Assembly (NCBI GenBank): GCA_023143455.1
Contig: JAGLHT010000005.1
Location: 1 to 64,000, forward strand
Length of the DNA: 64,000 nt
Direction: 5' to 3'
Source of the DNA: Desulfobacterales bacterium
GTDB taxonomy: Bacteria; Desulfobacterota; Desulfobacteria; Desulfobacterales; Desulfobacteraceae
Shown here: piece after piece, positions 25,218 to 33,777 of the stretch
Numbering within the stretch: position 1 is the stretch's first letter
How the letters are laid out: each line of letters begins with the position of its first letter
Translations under genes and position numbers: made by a program
Notes under the pieces: generated by a model
What the model was told of the DNA's origin: nothing
Database searches by the model: none
What the model saw: only the letters and a program-made list of their open reading frames with translations

Positions 25218-25574
25218 TCAGAATGTAAAAACCGTAGCATTTTCCGATATTTCAAAAAGCTTTGATGCGCCTGCAAACACAATTGATTCATCAACATCTG
25301 CCTCGCCAACATGGCGAGCTTCAGCACAGGGAATTCAGACAAAAATAGGCACCTTGTTTTTAAGTAGAAACTGGTAATGGGCGCCTGCTTCATCACCAGT
25401 TGGTGCAACTACATTATCAATCATATTATGTTTAACAGTCATGACTGCATCATCAGTAAGAAAAAGGCTAACCTCGTAATTGTTTTCTTTGGCTGCCTTT
25501 GCAAGTTGAAAAGCCCTTGTAACTCGGGTTGGATCTTCAAGCCCGCGTGTTAGAACAAATACAAACTTTCTCAT
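25218..25574 (-). CDS. DsrE-family protein with in-frame UGA, predicted selenoprotein (UxxC)
   Basis: Read through the TGA at 25335-25337, the frame gives 118 residues with the DsrE/F-like fold: FVFVLTRGLEDPTRVTRAF, VSLFLTDDAV, then KVPIFV-U-IPCAEARHVGEA and a C-terminal ENATVFTF. Homologues carry CxxC where this has UxxC, a typical redox motif. Without read-through the protein would lose its active site and last 39 residues, although these remain in frame and family-like. A hairpin at 25302-25318 fits a bacterial SECIS. DsrE proteins handle sulfur or act as small redox carriers; this role is inferred. RBS GGAGGAG precedes the ATG. Confidence 0.8.
25302..25318 (-). promoter_or_regulatory. SECIS-like hairpin of the DsrE-family selenoprotein
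   Basis: On the minus strand CTCGCCA, loop TGT, TGGCGAG: a perfect 7-bp stem with a G in the second loop position. The apical loop begins 23 bases after the UGA, inside the 16-37 base range of bacterial SECIS elements. Confidence 0.65.
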
Positions 25575-25707
25575 TTCTCCTCCTTATTATTAATTTATAG
25601 CTTTTTAGTAATATAAAAAACAATTGATTAATATCCCTTAAACTTGCAATATTAATACAATAAAATATCTATAATTGAAACCATACAAAAGAAACAAGGG
25701 GAAAATT

Positions 25708-26136
25708 ATGGCTGAGCTTAAAGTAAAAACAGATACTATCCAGGTAAGCCTTGCAACCGGGTGTGATGTTAAAAATATCACCACTCAAATTAATCAGGTG
25801 GTTATCGAGTCAACCATTGAAAACGGTATGGTAAATATCTTTGTTGTTGGATCAACTGGCTCTGTCACAACTATTGAATATGAACCAGGTGTTGTGGAAG
25901 ACTTGAAAAGGACTCTTGATGAAATTGCACCCCAGGGAATAGAGTATGAGCATGAAAAAGCATGGCATGATGGAAATGGCCACAGTCATGTACAGGCAGC
26001 TATTCTTGGTCCTTCTCTGACTATCCCAGTAAGGTCCTCAAGACTGAAACTTGGAACATGGCAACAGGTGGTTGTAATCAATCATGATAATAAGCCCCGA
26101 AAACGTGAAATAGAAATAACCATTACAGGTACCTGA
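25708..26136 (+). CDS. YjbQ/UPF0047 family protein
   Basis: A 142-residue protein with the YjbQ pattern: ITTQINQVVIESTIENGMVN, VVGSTGSVTTIEYEPGVVED, and AWHDGNGHSHVQAAILGPSL with the conserved GNGHSH histidines, then LGTWQQVVVINHDNKPRKRE. Members have a beta-sandwich fold; thiamine-phosphate synthase activity has been reported for some, but the main role is unsettled. A longer frame begins with TTG at 25675; the ATG at 25708 with AGGGG upstream is preferred. Stands alone. Confidence 0.9.
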   Translation: MAELKVKTDTIQVSLATGCDVKNITTQINQVVIESTIENGMVNIFVVGSTGSVTTIEYEPGVVEDLKRTLDEIAPQGIEYEHEKAWHDGNGHSHVQAAILGPSLTIPVRSSRLKLGTWQQVVVINHDNKPRKREIEITITGT

Positions 26137-26171
26137 AAAAACTCAATCAATATCCATAAATACCCGTTCCG

Positions 26172-26368
26172 GCCTGCTTACCTTGCACGCCCTTGCGCCT
26201 GATGGATTTTTTAAAGTTCAAAAGACCTTCCATTAAACCACGGAAACTGCGGGCAGGTATGTCCTCAAACAGTCCGTGGTTTTAGCATTCCAGGTCTTTT
26301 GCGCGTGACCTTCAGGTTAAACTTTTACAAAAATCCCAGGCAATCCGGTCGTTGCAAGGCAAACAGGC
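26172..26368. repeat. Long imperfect inverted repeat (80-100-bp arms)
   Basis: Left arm 26172-26249 pairs with right arm 26270-26368: GCCTGCTTACCTTGCA opposite TTGCAAGGCAAACAGGC at the outside, CAAAAGACCT opposite AGGTCTTTTG in the middle and AACCACGGA opposite TCCGTGGTT at the loop. It follows YjbQ and may be a terminator or a palindromic mobile repeat. Confidence 0.7.
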
Positions 26369-26701
26369 CTGCACTGGCAGTTGTACCTTCAAACTAAAAA
26401 AATTTTATTTACCTTCTGCTTACAACCATATCCTTGAGTGATAAATAATTATCAAGTAAGTTTACTAATAACCATGAACATATATCATGTAGAGTTGAAT
26501 GATATATAGAAACTATGTAATTACTTTACGATCGGGCGCTGCGCAGCCGTCCATCTGCCCGCGGATCAAGGGTCGTTACACAAGGCAACGGGGGCGTGGT
26601 GTACAATTAGCCGATTATATCCACCACACTCCCTCGACTTGTCAACAAGCCACTACACTGGACAAGCCAGTGAGCTAAATATTAGCCATCCGGAGGAATA
26701 T
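26369..26701. other. Intergenic stretch with G+C-rich block
   Basis: No gene seen. The block 26530-26610 is much richer in G+C than its surroundings and contains short complementary runs, for example around CGTTACACAAGGCAACG, suggesting foreign DNA ahead of the unknown gene at 26702. Confidence 0.4.
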
Positions 26702-27262
26702 ATGGAATATAGAATGGTTCATTTCTCAGAAATTGGGTCACTTAGCGCTTCGCTGCAATTTTTTTCTTTTTCTGAGGCGCACTTATATTCTGCTGCGAAT
26801 CTCTGCTCTATTTTGGCTTCATCCCCCTCTGAATCGACATATTCTAGGGGTGCTGTAGTATTGTCTCTTACATTTCATGGAATTGAGCTTTTTTTAAAAT
26901 CTGCAATACTTGGAAAACCACCAGATGAAAAGTTCGGTGGAAAAGCAGGACATGATGTGGAAACGCTTGGTAAAAGATATGCAAACCTCTACCCTGGAAA
27001 AATATTTGAATTTGAAATTCCATTTGGCACAGAAGAGGTTGAACTGGTTGAACCTGACCCACGTGTCGTCGATGAATTGAAGACATTTATTGCAGAACAT
27101 AAAAAAGCTACTCCACCCGATCAACAAAACCGTTATCCTTTAGATACAGAAGGTAATCCGTGGAATGGTATTTATGCTTTTGAACCAAACACATTTTTAC
27201 CTGTAATTAAAAAGGCGCAACAAGATATTTCGCGATTAAAGGAATTAATCTTCAATGGCTAA
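26702..27262 (+). CDS. Unknown protein, HEPN-like helical core
   Basis: A 186-residue soluble protein. GGAGG 5 bases upstream selects the ATG at 26702 over a TTG at 26639. The middle portion SRGAVVLSLTFHGIELFLKS with KAGHDVETLGKRYANLYPG resembles the helical arrangement of HEPN-type proteins (conserved H/E/K positions and a later H), but an Rx4-6H catalytic motif is not evident. The C-terminus (YAFEPNTFLPVIKKAQQDIS) is helical. It stands alone between repeats and a G+C-rich block, fitting an accessory, possibly defence-type gene. Function not assigned. Confidence 0.5.
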   Translation: MEYRMVHFSEIGSLSASLQFFSFSEAHLYSAANLCSILASSPSESTYSRGAVVLSLTFHGIELFLKSAILGKPPDEKFGGKAGHDVETLGKRYANLYPGKIFEFEIPFGTEEVELVEPDPRVVDELKTFIAEHKKATPPDQQNRYPLDTEGNPWNGIYAFEPNTFLPVIKKAQQDISRLKELIFNG

Positions 27263-27375
27263 CCCAGCAATACAGTTGACATCCAGGACCGGGCTCGTTT
27301 GAAAAATAGTTCCTGTCTTGGAATTATCAGTTACTTAAACGACCAGTGGAAGCCCTGGCTGCAACTGATCGCAAC

Positions 27376-27598
27376 GTTCTCGGTGGCTTTTTTTGCGTTG
27401 CTTTTGGATGGCTTTGCCTAGGAGGGAGGTTGCAGATTGTGGGGCATCATTGGTTGCTGTTCTTTACTGGTTCTTAGTGCAATGGAGCGGTTAAAAGGGA
27501 AAACTGTTTGAGCGAAGCGAGTTTTTTCCCTTCAGCGTAATGTAGCTTAGAACCTGTTAAGAATAGATCAATCTGTGACCCATAATCTGCAACCTCCC
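27376..27598. repeat. Palindromic dispersed repeat, copy 1
   Basis: Segment Y (27376-27440, GTTCTCGGTGGCTTTTTTTG at its start) and segment X (27486-27598) both recur at 47302-47505 in the opposite order. The ends GGGAGGTTGCAGATTGTGGG (27424-27443) and CCCATAATCTGCAACCTCCC (27579-27598) are complementary at 19 of 20 bases, enclosing about 135 bases. X also contains a GGGAAAA...TTTTCCC hairpin around GAGCGAAGCGAG. Confidence 0.75.
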
Positions 27599-27934
27599 GG
27601 ACTGAGTAGTGATATCTACATATGGATTCTTCTTCTTACAAATATTCAGATTCGGACAAACACATATAGCAATTGGAAGATTCCTAAATTAAAAAGACGA
27701 GAAGATATCCAAAGTCAAAATGTTATTTTCCATAATCACCAAGGATTCATTTTAATATTTTCTGTATATGGACATAGGTTTTACTTTGTTATTAAAAAAT
27801 GTTAATTATTTATCATCGCTGGATGATTAATGATATCCTGAGAAAAGGGGTATCCTGCAAAGAGAGATTCTTAAAGGGAAACTCCATAAACGCGGAAAGC
27901 CATGAAGCAGTGAACCTGATTGGAGCCAAATGCC

Positions 27935-29080
27935 ATGGATCATTTTAAACAGTGGGAAATTATTTTAATTGATGATGAAGAAGATATAAGAGAAGTTTTA
28001 TCAATTGTTCTTGAAGATGCAGGATATTCTGTAACAACTGCAAGTGATGGTGACTCAGGCATAAAACTTTGTGATGATATTCAGCCCCAGATTATTATTA
28101 CTGATATTCGTATGCCCGGAATGGATGGAATTCAGGTGCTTGAGGCAGTGAAAAAGGATTATCCGGATATAGAAGTTATTGTTGTTACAGCATTTGGCGA
28201 GATGGAGCTTGCAGTCAAGGCTCTACAATTAGGTGCCTCTGATTTTGTGACCAAACCTATTGATGAAGATGTCCTGATGGTTTCCATAAAGAGGGCTCAA
28301 CAAAGATATACTTCAAGAAAAAAGCTACAGGATTATACAAGATTCCTTGAAAGGGAGATTAAAAATCAGGCAAGTATTCTGCACCAGGATAAAATGATGT
28401 CTCTAGGAAGGCTTTCTGCAAGTGTTGTCCATGAAATCAATAATCCCCTTTTTGGAATACTGAATTATATAAAGCTTATGATCAAGATTATAGGGCGTGG
28501 GCAATTAAAAGAAGAATCCATTCAAAAGTTCGGGCAGTATCTTGATCTTGTAGAAAAAGAAACCCAGAGATGTTCTGACATTGTTTCCAATCTTTTGACC
28601 TTTTCAAGAAAATCAGAGCCCAGCTTTGAGCAGCTGGATATTTCTGATCTTTTCAAAAAATGCATCCTGCTCAGCCAGCACAAACTTGAACTTTGCAATA
28701 TTGACTTGATCTCCAAGATAGAGCCCGATATACCTGCAGTTAGAGGTGATTCAAATCAGCTCCAGCAGTGCTTGATTAATCTTATTTTTAATTCAATAGA
28801 TGCAATGCCGAATGGAGGTACTCTGAATTTATCCTGTGTTTATGATTCAAAGGATAATCATGTGTTAATTATAGTTCAGGACACAGGGTGTGGTATTAAG
28901 GACAAAGATATTGCTCATATTTTCGAGCCCTTTTTTACTACCAAGGAAGAAGGTTATGGTGTTGGACTCGGACTTTCAACAGTTTATGGTATAATCGAGC
29001 ATCATAATGGCAGAGTAAATGTAGCTAGTAAACCTGGAAATACATCTTTTAAAATGTATCTGCCAATCGAGGCAAAGTAA
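27935..29080 (+). CDS. Hybrid response regulator-histidine kinase (REC-HisKA-HATPase)
   Basis: A 381-residue cytoplasmic protein. Residues 8-122 are a receiver (ILIDDEEDIREVLSIVLEDA; IIITDIRMPGMDGIQVLE with the phospho-Asp; VVTAFGE; KPIDED). HisKA follows with SASVVHEINNPLFGILNYIK (His near 165), then HATPase with NLIFNSIDAMPNGG, DTGCGI and FEPFFTTKEEGYGVGLGLS. Such soluble kinases pass phosphate in relays. The longest frame starts with TTG at 27920; the ATG at 27935 has GGAG 9 bases upstream. The sigma54 activator starts 6 bases after its stop, so the pair is co-transcribed and probably a cognate pair. Confidence 0.93.
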   Translation: MDHFKQWEIILIDDEEDIREVLSIVLEDAGYSVTTASDGDSGIKLCDDIQPQIIITDIRMPGMDGIQVLEAVKKDYPDIEVIVVTAFGEMELAVKALQLGASDFVTKPIDEDVLMVSIKRAQQRYTSRKKLQDYTRFLEREIKNQASILHQDKMMSLGRLSASVVHEINNPLFGILNYIKLMIKIIGRGQLKEESIQKFGQYLDLVEKETQRCSDIVSNLLTFSRKSEPSFEQLDISDLFKKCILLSQHKLELCNIDLISKIEPDIPAVRGDSNQLQQCLINLIFNSIDAMPNGGTLNLSCVYDSKDNHVLIIVQDTGCGIKDKDIAHIFEPFFTTKEEGYGVGLGLSTVYGIIEHHNGRVNVASKPGNTSFKMYLPIEAK

Positions 29081-29086
29081 ATTGTT

Positions 29087-31612
29087 ATGAATCATTCAAT
29101 TGATTGGAAAATTGTTTTAATAGATGATGAAGAGGATATCCGCCAGGTTATTTCAATAGTTTTATCAGATGCTGGATATGAAGTAGCTACTGCCGCTGAT
29201 GGAAAAACAGGTATTGAGGTCTGCAAGGAATTTTCTCCCCAGATTGTAATAACAGATGTCCGCATGCCTGTGATGGATGGGATAAAAGTCCTTGAAATAT
29301 TAAAGCGGAACAGCCCTGATATTGAAGTAATAGTATTAACAGCTTTTGGTGAGATGGACAAGGCTGCCAAGGCTCTTGAACTGGATGCCTCTGACTATAT
29401 CAGCAAACCCATCAGTGACGATGTCCTCTTTATTGCTTTAAAACGTGCCCAAAAAAGATATTTATCAAAGCAGCAGATCAAAGAGTATTCAACTCTTTAT
29501 AATAACAAGGGAATTACCCAGTTATCCGGGAACAGCTCTTTCCCTCATAATGTCATTGAAGGATCAATTGATGGAGCAATTGCATGTGATAAAGATGATT
29601 ACATAATTTCTTTGAACAGCTCAATACTGAAACTCCTTGATTATAATGAGGATGAAATTCTGAACAAAATGAAGCTTAATGAGCTTTTTACTGTAAAGGA
29701 AAAAGAAAAAATTGATGAGGAATTAATGAGTGAACAATATGGCTGGGGAAAGAGGATATCACTTTATGAAACTTTTTTAATTGATAAAAATGGTTCCAGT
29801 ATCCCCGTCCAAATGTCAGCTACTTTATTGATGGAGCAAAAAAATAAAATTGGCATGATTTGCTTTTTTAAAGACCTCAGAAAGCAGATGATTCTTTGCG
29901 ACCAGTGGACTCAACTTCTTGATCAGATCAATATCGGTGCATTTACCATTGATTTTAACCGACGTATTACATCCTTTAATGACAGTGCACAGACCATTAC
30001 CGGCCTTAAGGAATCTGAAGTTATTGGCAAAGACTGCCGTGAAATTTTTCCCAATATCCATTGCCATGCCAAATGCCCCTTTCATGAATCAGGCCAGGAA
30101 AACGGTGATAACTTTTCCATTGAAATTACAGATCAGAAGGATAATAAGCATTTAATAACCCGCCTTTCAGCGCCTCTTTACGGGTCAGAAAACAGGATAA
30201 CGGGATGCCTGACCATACTGCAGGATCATGCGGCTCTGGCAGATTTAATCAACAGAGTGAATTATAAGGAAAGAAGTCTTAAAACAATACTTGATAATCT
30301 AGATATAGGTATTTTTACCGTAAACCGGGGAGGATATACTACATTTTTTAATACAGCAGCTGAAGTAATATCTGGCTTGAACAGGCGCCAAATATTAGGA
30401 AGACCTTGCATAACAATATTCGGGGATGAAAAAAGCAGTGAACCTGAGCTGATAAAAGAATCCATACTACTGGGCGAGTCTCGGTCCAACAACGAATGCC
30501 AGATCATTACCCCGCAGGGCGAAGTTATCCCTATAAGGGCTGATTATATACCCTTGCACAGTGATCAGGGAAAAATTATCGGCTGCTTATCAACAATACA
30601 AGATCAAACTCTTTCACAACAGTTTAAACAAGTAATCAGCAATAGATATACTTTTCACAGTATGATTGGAAAAGATCCAATTATGCAGAAAATTTTTAAC
30701 ACAGTGCGGGTGGTGGCAAAAAGTGATGCCAGTATTCTTATAGAAGGTCCTACAGGAACCGGAAAAGATCTTCTTGCAAAGGTTATACACTCTTCGAGCA
30801 ATCGTGCTGAAAAACCATTTGTTAAAGTAAATTGTGCGGCTCTTCCTGAAAATCTGCTGGAATCAGAACTCTTTGGATATAAAAAAGGAGCCTTTACAGG
30901 TGCAGGGAAAGATAAGCCCGGTAGATTTCAGGAAGCAGATAAGGGGACAATTTTTCTGGATGAAATTGGAGATATCCCTCTTTCCCTTCAGGCAAAATTT
31001 CTTCGAGTTCTGGAAGACCAGGAGTTTTATCCATTGGGCAGCAGACAGACAGTAAAAGTGGATGTCAGAATTATCTCGGCTACCAATAGAGGACTTCATA
31101 CATTGGTTGAAAAACATCAGTTTAGACAGGATTTGTATTATAGGCTTAATGTCATGCATATTAACCTTCCATCACTGAAGGAGAGAAAAGATGATATCCC
31201 GTTGATAATCAGTCATATTGTCCGCAAACTATGCAGTACCAGATCCATCGCCTCCTATAATATTTCAAAGGATACCATGAAACTGCTTTTAAATTACCAT
31301 TATCCAGGCAATATAAGAGAGCTTCAAAATATTCTGGAACATGCTCTTATTGTATGCCAGGGTAAAATAATTGAACCTGAGCACCTTCCATTATCTTTGC
31401 AGAGTGAGTTTTTTGCCCTGGAAGATAAAAAAAATATTAAAGATCAAATTCAACACTATCCTTTGCATAGCCTTGATATTGATGAGCGTGAAATAATACT
31501 CTCAACATTACGAAAACATAATTGGCATAAGGCTAAGTCAGCCAAGGCACTTCAAATTGATAGAACCACTTTATGGAGAAAAATGAAGAGCCTGGGTATC
31601 CATCCTACATAA
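29087..31612 (+). CDS. Sigma54-dependent transcriptional activator, REC-PAS(x3)-AAA-Fis
   Basis: An 841-residue regulator. Residues 7-125 are a receiver (DWKIVLIDDEEDIRQV; VITDVRMPVMDGIKVLE). Three PAS-like domains follow (about 150-270, 275-390, 395-510); the second contains a C...C...C pattern (DCREIFPNIHCHAKCPF). The sigma54-interaction AAA+ domain covers about 525-760 with Walker A EGPTGTGKD, GAFTGA and FLDEIGDIPL. The C-terminal Fis-type helix-turn-helix is AKSAKALQIDRTTLWRKMKS. It activates sigma54 polymerase from a distant site. Directly downstream are a TGCAAC palindrome and a -24/-12 promoter ahead of the Hdr cluster, its likely target. Confidence 0.95.
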   Translation: MNHSIDWKIVLIDDEEDIRQVISIVLSDAGYEVATAADGKTGIEVCKEFSPQIVITDVRMPVMDGIKVLEILKRNSPDIEVIVLTAFGEMDKAAKALELDASDYISKPISDDVLFIALKRAQKRYLSKQQIKEYSTLYNNKGITQLSGNSSFPHNVIEGSIDGAIACDKDDYIISLNSSILKLLDYNEDEILNKMKLNELFTVKEKEKIDEELMSEQYGWGKRISLYETFLIDKNGSSIPVQMSATLLMEQKNKIGMICFFKDLRKQMILCDQWTQLLDQINIGAFTIDFNRRITSFNDSAQTITGLKESEVIGKDCREIFPNIHCHAKCPFHESGQENGDNFSIEITDQKDNKHLITRLSAPLYGSENRITGCLTILQDHAALADLINRVNYKERSLKTILDNLDIGIFTVNRGGYTTFFNTAAEVISGLNRRQILGRPCITIFGDEKSSEPELIKESILLGESRSNNECQIITPQGEVIPIRADYIPLHSDQGKIIGCLSTIQDQTLSQQFKQVISNRYTFHSMIGKDPIMQKIFNTVRVVAKSDASILIEGPTGTGKDLLAKVIHSSSNRAEKPFVKVNCAALPENLLESELFGYKKGAFTGAGKDKPGRFQEADKGTIFLDEIGDIPLSLQAKFLRVLEDQEFYPLGSRQTVKVDVRIISATNRGLHTLVEKHQFRQDLYYRLNVMHINLPSLKERKDDIPLIISHIVRKLCSTRSIASYNISKDTMKLLLNYHYPGNIRELQNILEHALIVCQGKIIEPEHLPLSLQSEFFALEDKKNIKDQIQHYPLHSLDIDEREIILSTLRKHNWHKAKSAKALQIDRTTLWRKMKSLGIHPT

Positions 31613-31620
31613 ACCATTTC

Positions 31621-31636
31621 TGCAACATATGTTGCA
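31621..31636. promoter_or_regulatory. Perfect palindrome, candidate activator (UAS) site
   Basis: TGCAACATATGTTGCA is a perfect 16-bp palindrome 95 bases upstream of the -24 element. Further TGCAAC-like half sites follow at 31637-31662. Distance and form fit an enhancer for a Fis-type sigma54 activator. Confidence 0.55.
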
Positions 31637-31730
31637 ACAAACGCTGCGAAACAATGCAACACTCCTTTTGCTGGTTTTATTTATTTTTATAACATCCTGT
31701 AATATTAAAACAATTTTATCAATTTTAATT

Positions 31731-31746
31731 ATGGCATATTTTCTGC
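31731..31746 (+). promoter_or_regulatory. Sigma54 (-24/-12) promoter of the Hdr cluster
   Basis: TGGCATATTTTCTGCA has GG and GC dinucleotides separated by exactly 10 bases, as in the TGGCAC-N5-TTGCA consensus. It lies about 75 bases before the receiver gene at 31819. Confidence 0.65.
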
Positions 31747-31818
31747 AACCACCCCTTATTAAAGGCAATAAAACCCTTTGTTTATTTAATTTATTTTAAG
31801 ACAAATAAGAGAGGTTAA

Positions 31819-32247
31819 TTGAAAAAAGCATCAGCTAAGCAGAAGATATTGGTTGTTGACGATGATCCAGACATGAGGATTTTCTTTGCAACAATTCTTA
31901 AGACAGGAGGATTTCAGCCAGTGGTTGCCAAAAATGGAACCGAAGGCTTAAAAAAAGTCAGATCACAAAAGCCAGTGTTCATAATTATTGATGTACCCAT
32001 GCCTGGGAACGGTGGGATGAAAATGTACAAGTGTTTAAAACAGGATAAAAATTTAAGCTGCATTCCGGTGATCATGGTATCCTCCATTGACAAACAGACC
32101 TTCACCAATTACCAGAAAACAAAAGGGATCAGGTTGGGCCAGGATATTACAGTTCCGGAAGCGTTCCTGGAAAAACCGCCTGAAGCGGCAGAGATACTTG
32201 ACCTGATAAAGGCTGCTCTGTCAAGGGGTATCAGTCCTAATGAATAA
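31819..32247 (+). CDS. Stand-alone response regulator receiver
   Basis: A 142-residue single-domain receiver. ILVVDDDPDMRIFFATIL gives the acidic pair, FIIIDVPMPGNGGMKMYK the phospho-Asp, IPVIMVSSID a serine in the switch position and AFLEKPPEA the conserved lysine. No output domain, so it probably serves as a phosphate shuttle or binds a partner. The start is TTG with AGAGAGG upstream. First gene after the sigma54 promoter and 67 bases before hdrC, so it should be co-expressed with the Hdr subunits. Confidence 0.9.
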   Translation: MKKASAKQKILVVDDDPDMRIFFATILKTGGFQPVVAKNGTEGLKKVRSQKPVFIIIDVPMPGNGGMKMYKCLKQDKNLSCIPVIMVSSIDKQTFTNYQKTKGIRLGQDITVPEAFLEKPPEAAEILDLIKAALSRGISPNE

Positions 32248-32314
32248 AGCGGTAAAAATCTATAATCGGCAACAACTGTATTTTGGAATATAACACTTAT
32301 ATGGATCGTATCCT

Positions 32315-32860
32315 ATGGAAGATTTAAACAAAACACCAGGCCTTTTCAAAGACGTTCAAGAAATGGTTCAATCATGCATACAATGTGGAACCTGTTCAGG
32401 TTCATGCTTAGCAGCATCAGTCATGGAACACACTCCTCGCCATATATGGCGCTTGGTTCAGCTTGGCTGTAAAGAAGACGTGCTAAACAGCAAGAGCTTT
32501 ATTTATTGTGCTTCTTGCTATTATTGTACGCTTCGCTGCCCGCGAGGCCTACCACTGACAGAAGCCATGGCAAAGCTCAAAGAGATCTCTGCCAAAAGTA
32601 GCCAAAAAAAACACAAAAGCAGCATGGATTTTTATAAATACTTTGTAAAAAGTGTCTGCCGGCATGGTCGTGTCAACGAAGTGGAATTGATGACAAATTA
32701 TTTGATTTCGACAAAAAACCCCGTAACCTCTCTGAAGTATGCCCCCCTGGGAATGAAGCTGATGGGTAAGGGAAAGTTGTCCTTTGGGAATGCTTTAAAA
32801 GGGAACGGTGTATTGGATGTTTTATTTGCCAAAGTCAAAGAGATGGAGGACAGAACATGA
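32315..32860 (+). CDS. hdrC: Heterodisulfide reductase subunit C-like iron-sulfur protein
   Basis: A 181-residue protein with two [4Fe-4S] motifs typical of HdrC: CIQCGTCSGSC near residue 21 and CASCYYCTLRCP near residue 69. No membrane segment, so this is the soluble HdrC type. It would pass electrons between HdrA flavin/clusters and HdrB. Its ATGA stop/start overlap with hdrB shows translational coupling. Known Hdr enzymes of sulfate reducers are proposed to couple exergonic and endergonic electron transfers; the substrate here is not known. Confidence 0.93.
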   Translation: MEDLNKTPGLFKDVQEMVQSCIQCGTCSGSCLAASVMEHTPRHIWRLVQLGCKEDVLNSKSFIYCASCYYCTLRCPRGLPLTEAMAKLKEISAKSSQKKHKSSMDFYKYFVKSVCRHGRVNEVELMTNYLISTKNPVTSLKYAPLGMKLMGKGKLSFGNALKGNGVLDVLFAKVKEMEDRT

Positions 32861-33726
32861 GTTATCTTTATTATCCGGGTTGCTCACTTGAAGGAACTTC
32901 TCAAGAGTATAACATATCAACCCGTGCATTGTTTTCTTCCCTAGACATTTCTTTGAACGAAATACCTGAATGGACTTGCTGCGGCGCTAGCGCTGCGGAA
33001 TCTGTCAGCTATCTGCTGTCATTATCGTTGCCGGCTCGCGTGCTGGCACTCGCTGAAAAAATGGATGATTGCGATCAACTGCTGGTACCTTGCAGTGCTT
33101 GCTATCTCAATCTGAAAAAGGTTGAAGAGAAAGTAAAAAAGGACCCTGTCTTATTGGAAAATCTTAACACCATTTTAGAAGCAGAAAACCTCAGTTTGAA
33201 AAACAGCACCAAAGTAAAACATTTGCTGGAAGTATTATCCAAAGATGTCGGTCCGGATTCCATCCAAAAGAAAACTAAAAAATATTTGAACGGTCTCACC
33301 ATTGCTCCATATTATGGTTGTCAATGCCTCAGACCCTATCCTGTTTTTGATGATCCTGAAGCTCCCACCTCCATGGAACCGCTATTGAAAGCCGTCGGAG
33401 TGAAAGTTCATCAATGGAACATGGGGTCCAAATGTTGTGGAGCTTCGCAAATGGCTACTAAAAGTGACATCGCCGTCAAATATGTAGCAGACATTTTACG
33501 AGCCGCCAAAGGTGCCGATGCTATTGTGACGGTATGTCCAATGTGTCAAATGAACCTGGAAGCTTATCAAGAAAAGGTTTGCAGCACTGCCGGAGAAGAC
33601 CTGCACACTTCAATTTTATATTTACCTCAGCTGCTTGGAATTGCTCTTGGATTGTCTGCCAAGGAGCTTGGATTTGATTTTAATCTTGCGGTCAGCAAGG
33701 GCTTAAGACAAAAAATGGTGATCTAA
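32857..33726 (+). CDS. hdrB: Heterodisulfide reductase subunit B-like protein (two CCG domains)
   Basis: A 289-residue protein with two cysteine-rich CCG domains: YYPGCSLEGTSQEYN, TCCGASAAES and VPCSACYLNLKK in the first; APYYGCQCLRP, SKCCGASQMATKS and VCPMCQMNLEAY in the second. In HdrB these cysteines hold two noncubane [4Fe-4S] clusters that cleave a disulfide. Normal length. It overlaps hdrC by four bases and precedes hdrA by 51 bases. Confidence 0.95.
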   Translation: MSYLYYPGCSLEGTSQEYNISTRALFSSLDISLNEIPEWTCCGASAAESVSYLLSLSLPARVLALAEKMDDCDQLLVPCSACYLNLKKVEEKVKKDPVLLENLNTILEAENLSLKNSTKVKHLLEVLSKDVGPDSIQKKTKKYLNGLTIAPYYGCQCLRPYPVFDDPEAPTSMEPLLKAVGVKVHQWNMGSKCCGASQMATKSDIAVKYVADILRAAKGADAIVTVCPMCQMNLEAYQEKVCSTAGEDLHTSILYLPQLLGIALGLSAKELGFDFNLAVSKGLRQKMVI

Positions 33727-33777
33727 TTGAACACTTTACATGTTTTAGATAACAAAATTTTGACCAGGAGGTCTGAT

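Noticed and set aside
25335-25574. Truncated 79-residue DsrE protein or nonsense-mutated pseudogene
   Set aside because: The frame continues with well-conserved family sequence for 39 codons and the UGA sits at a redox cysteine position with a hairpin after it, so Sec is more likely.
27575-27805. 76-codon plus-strand frame
   Set aside because: Begins within the dispersed repeat, has no RBS and no protein-like features.
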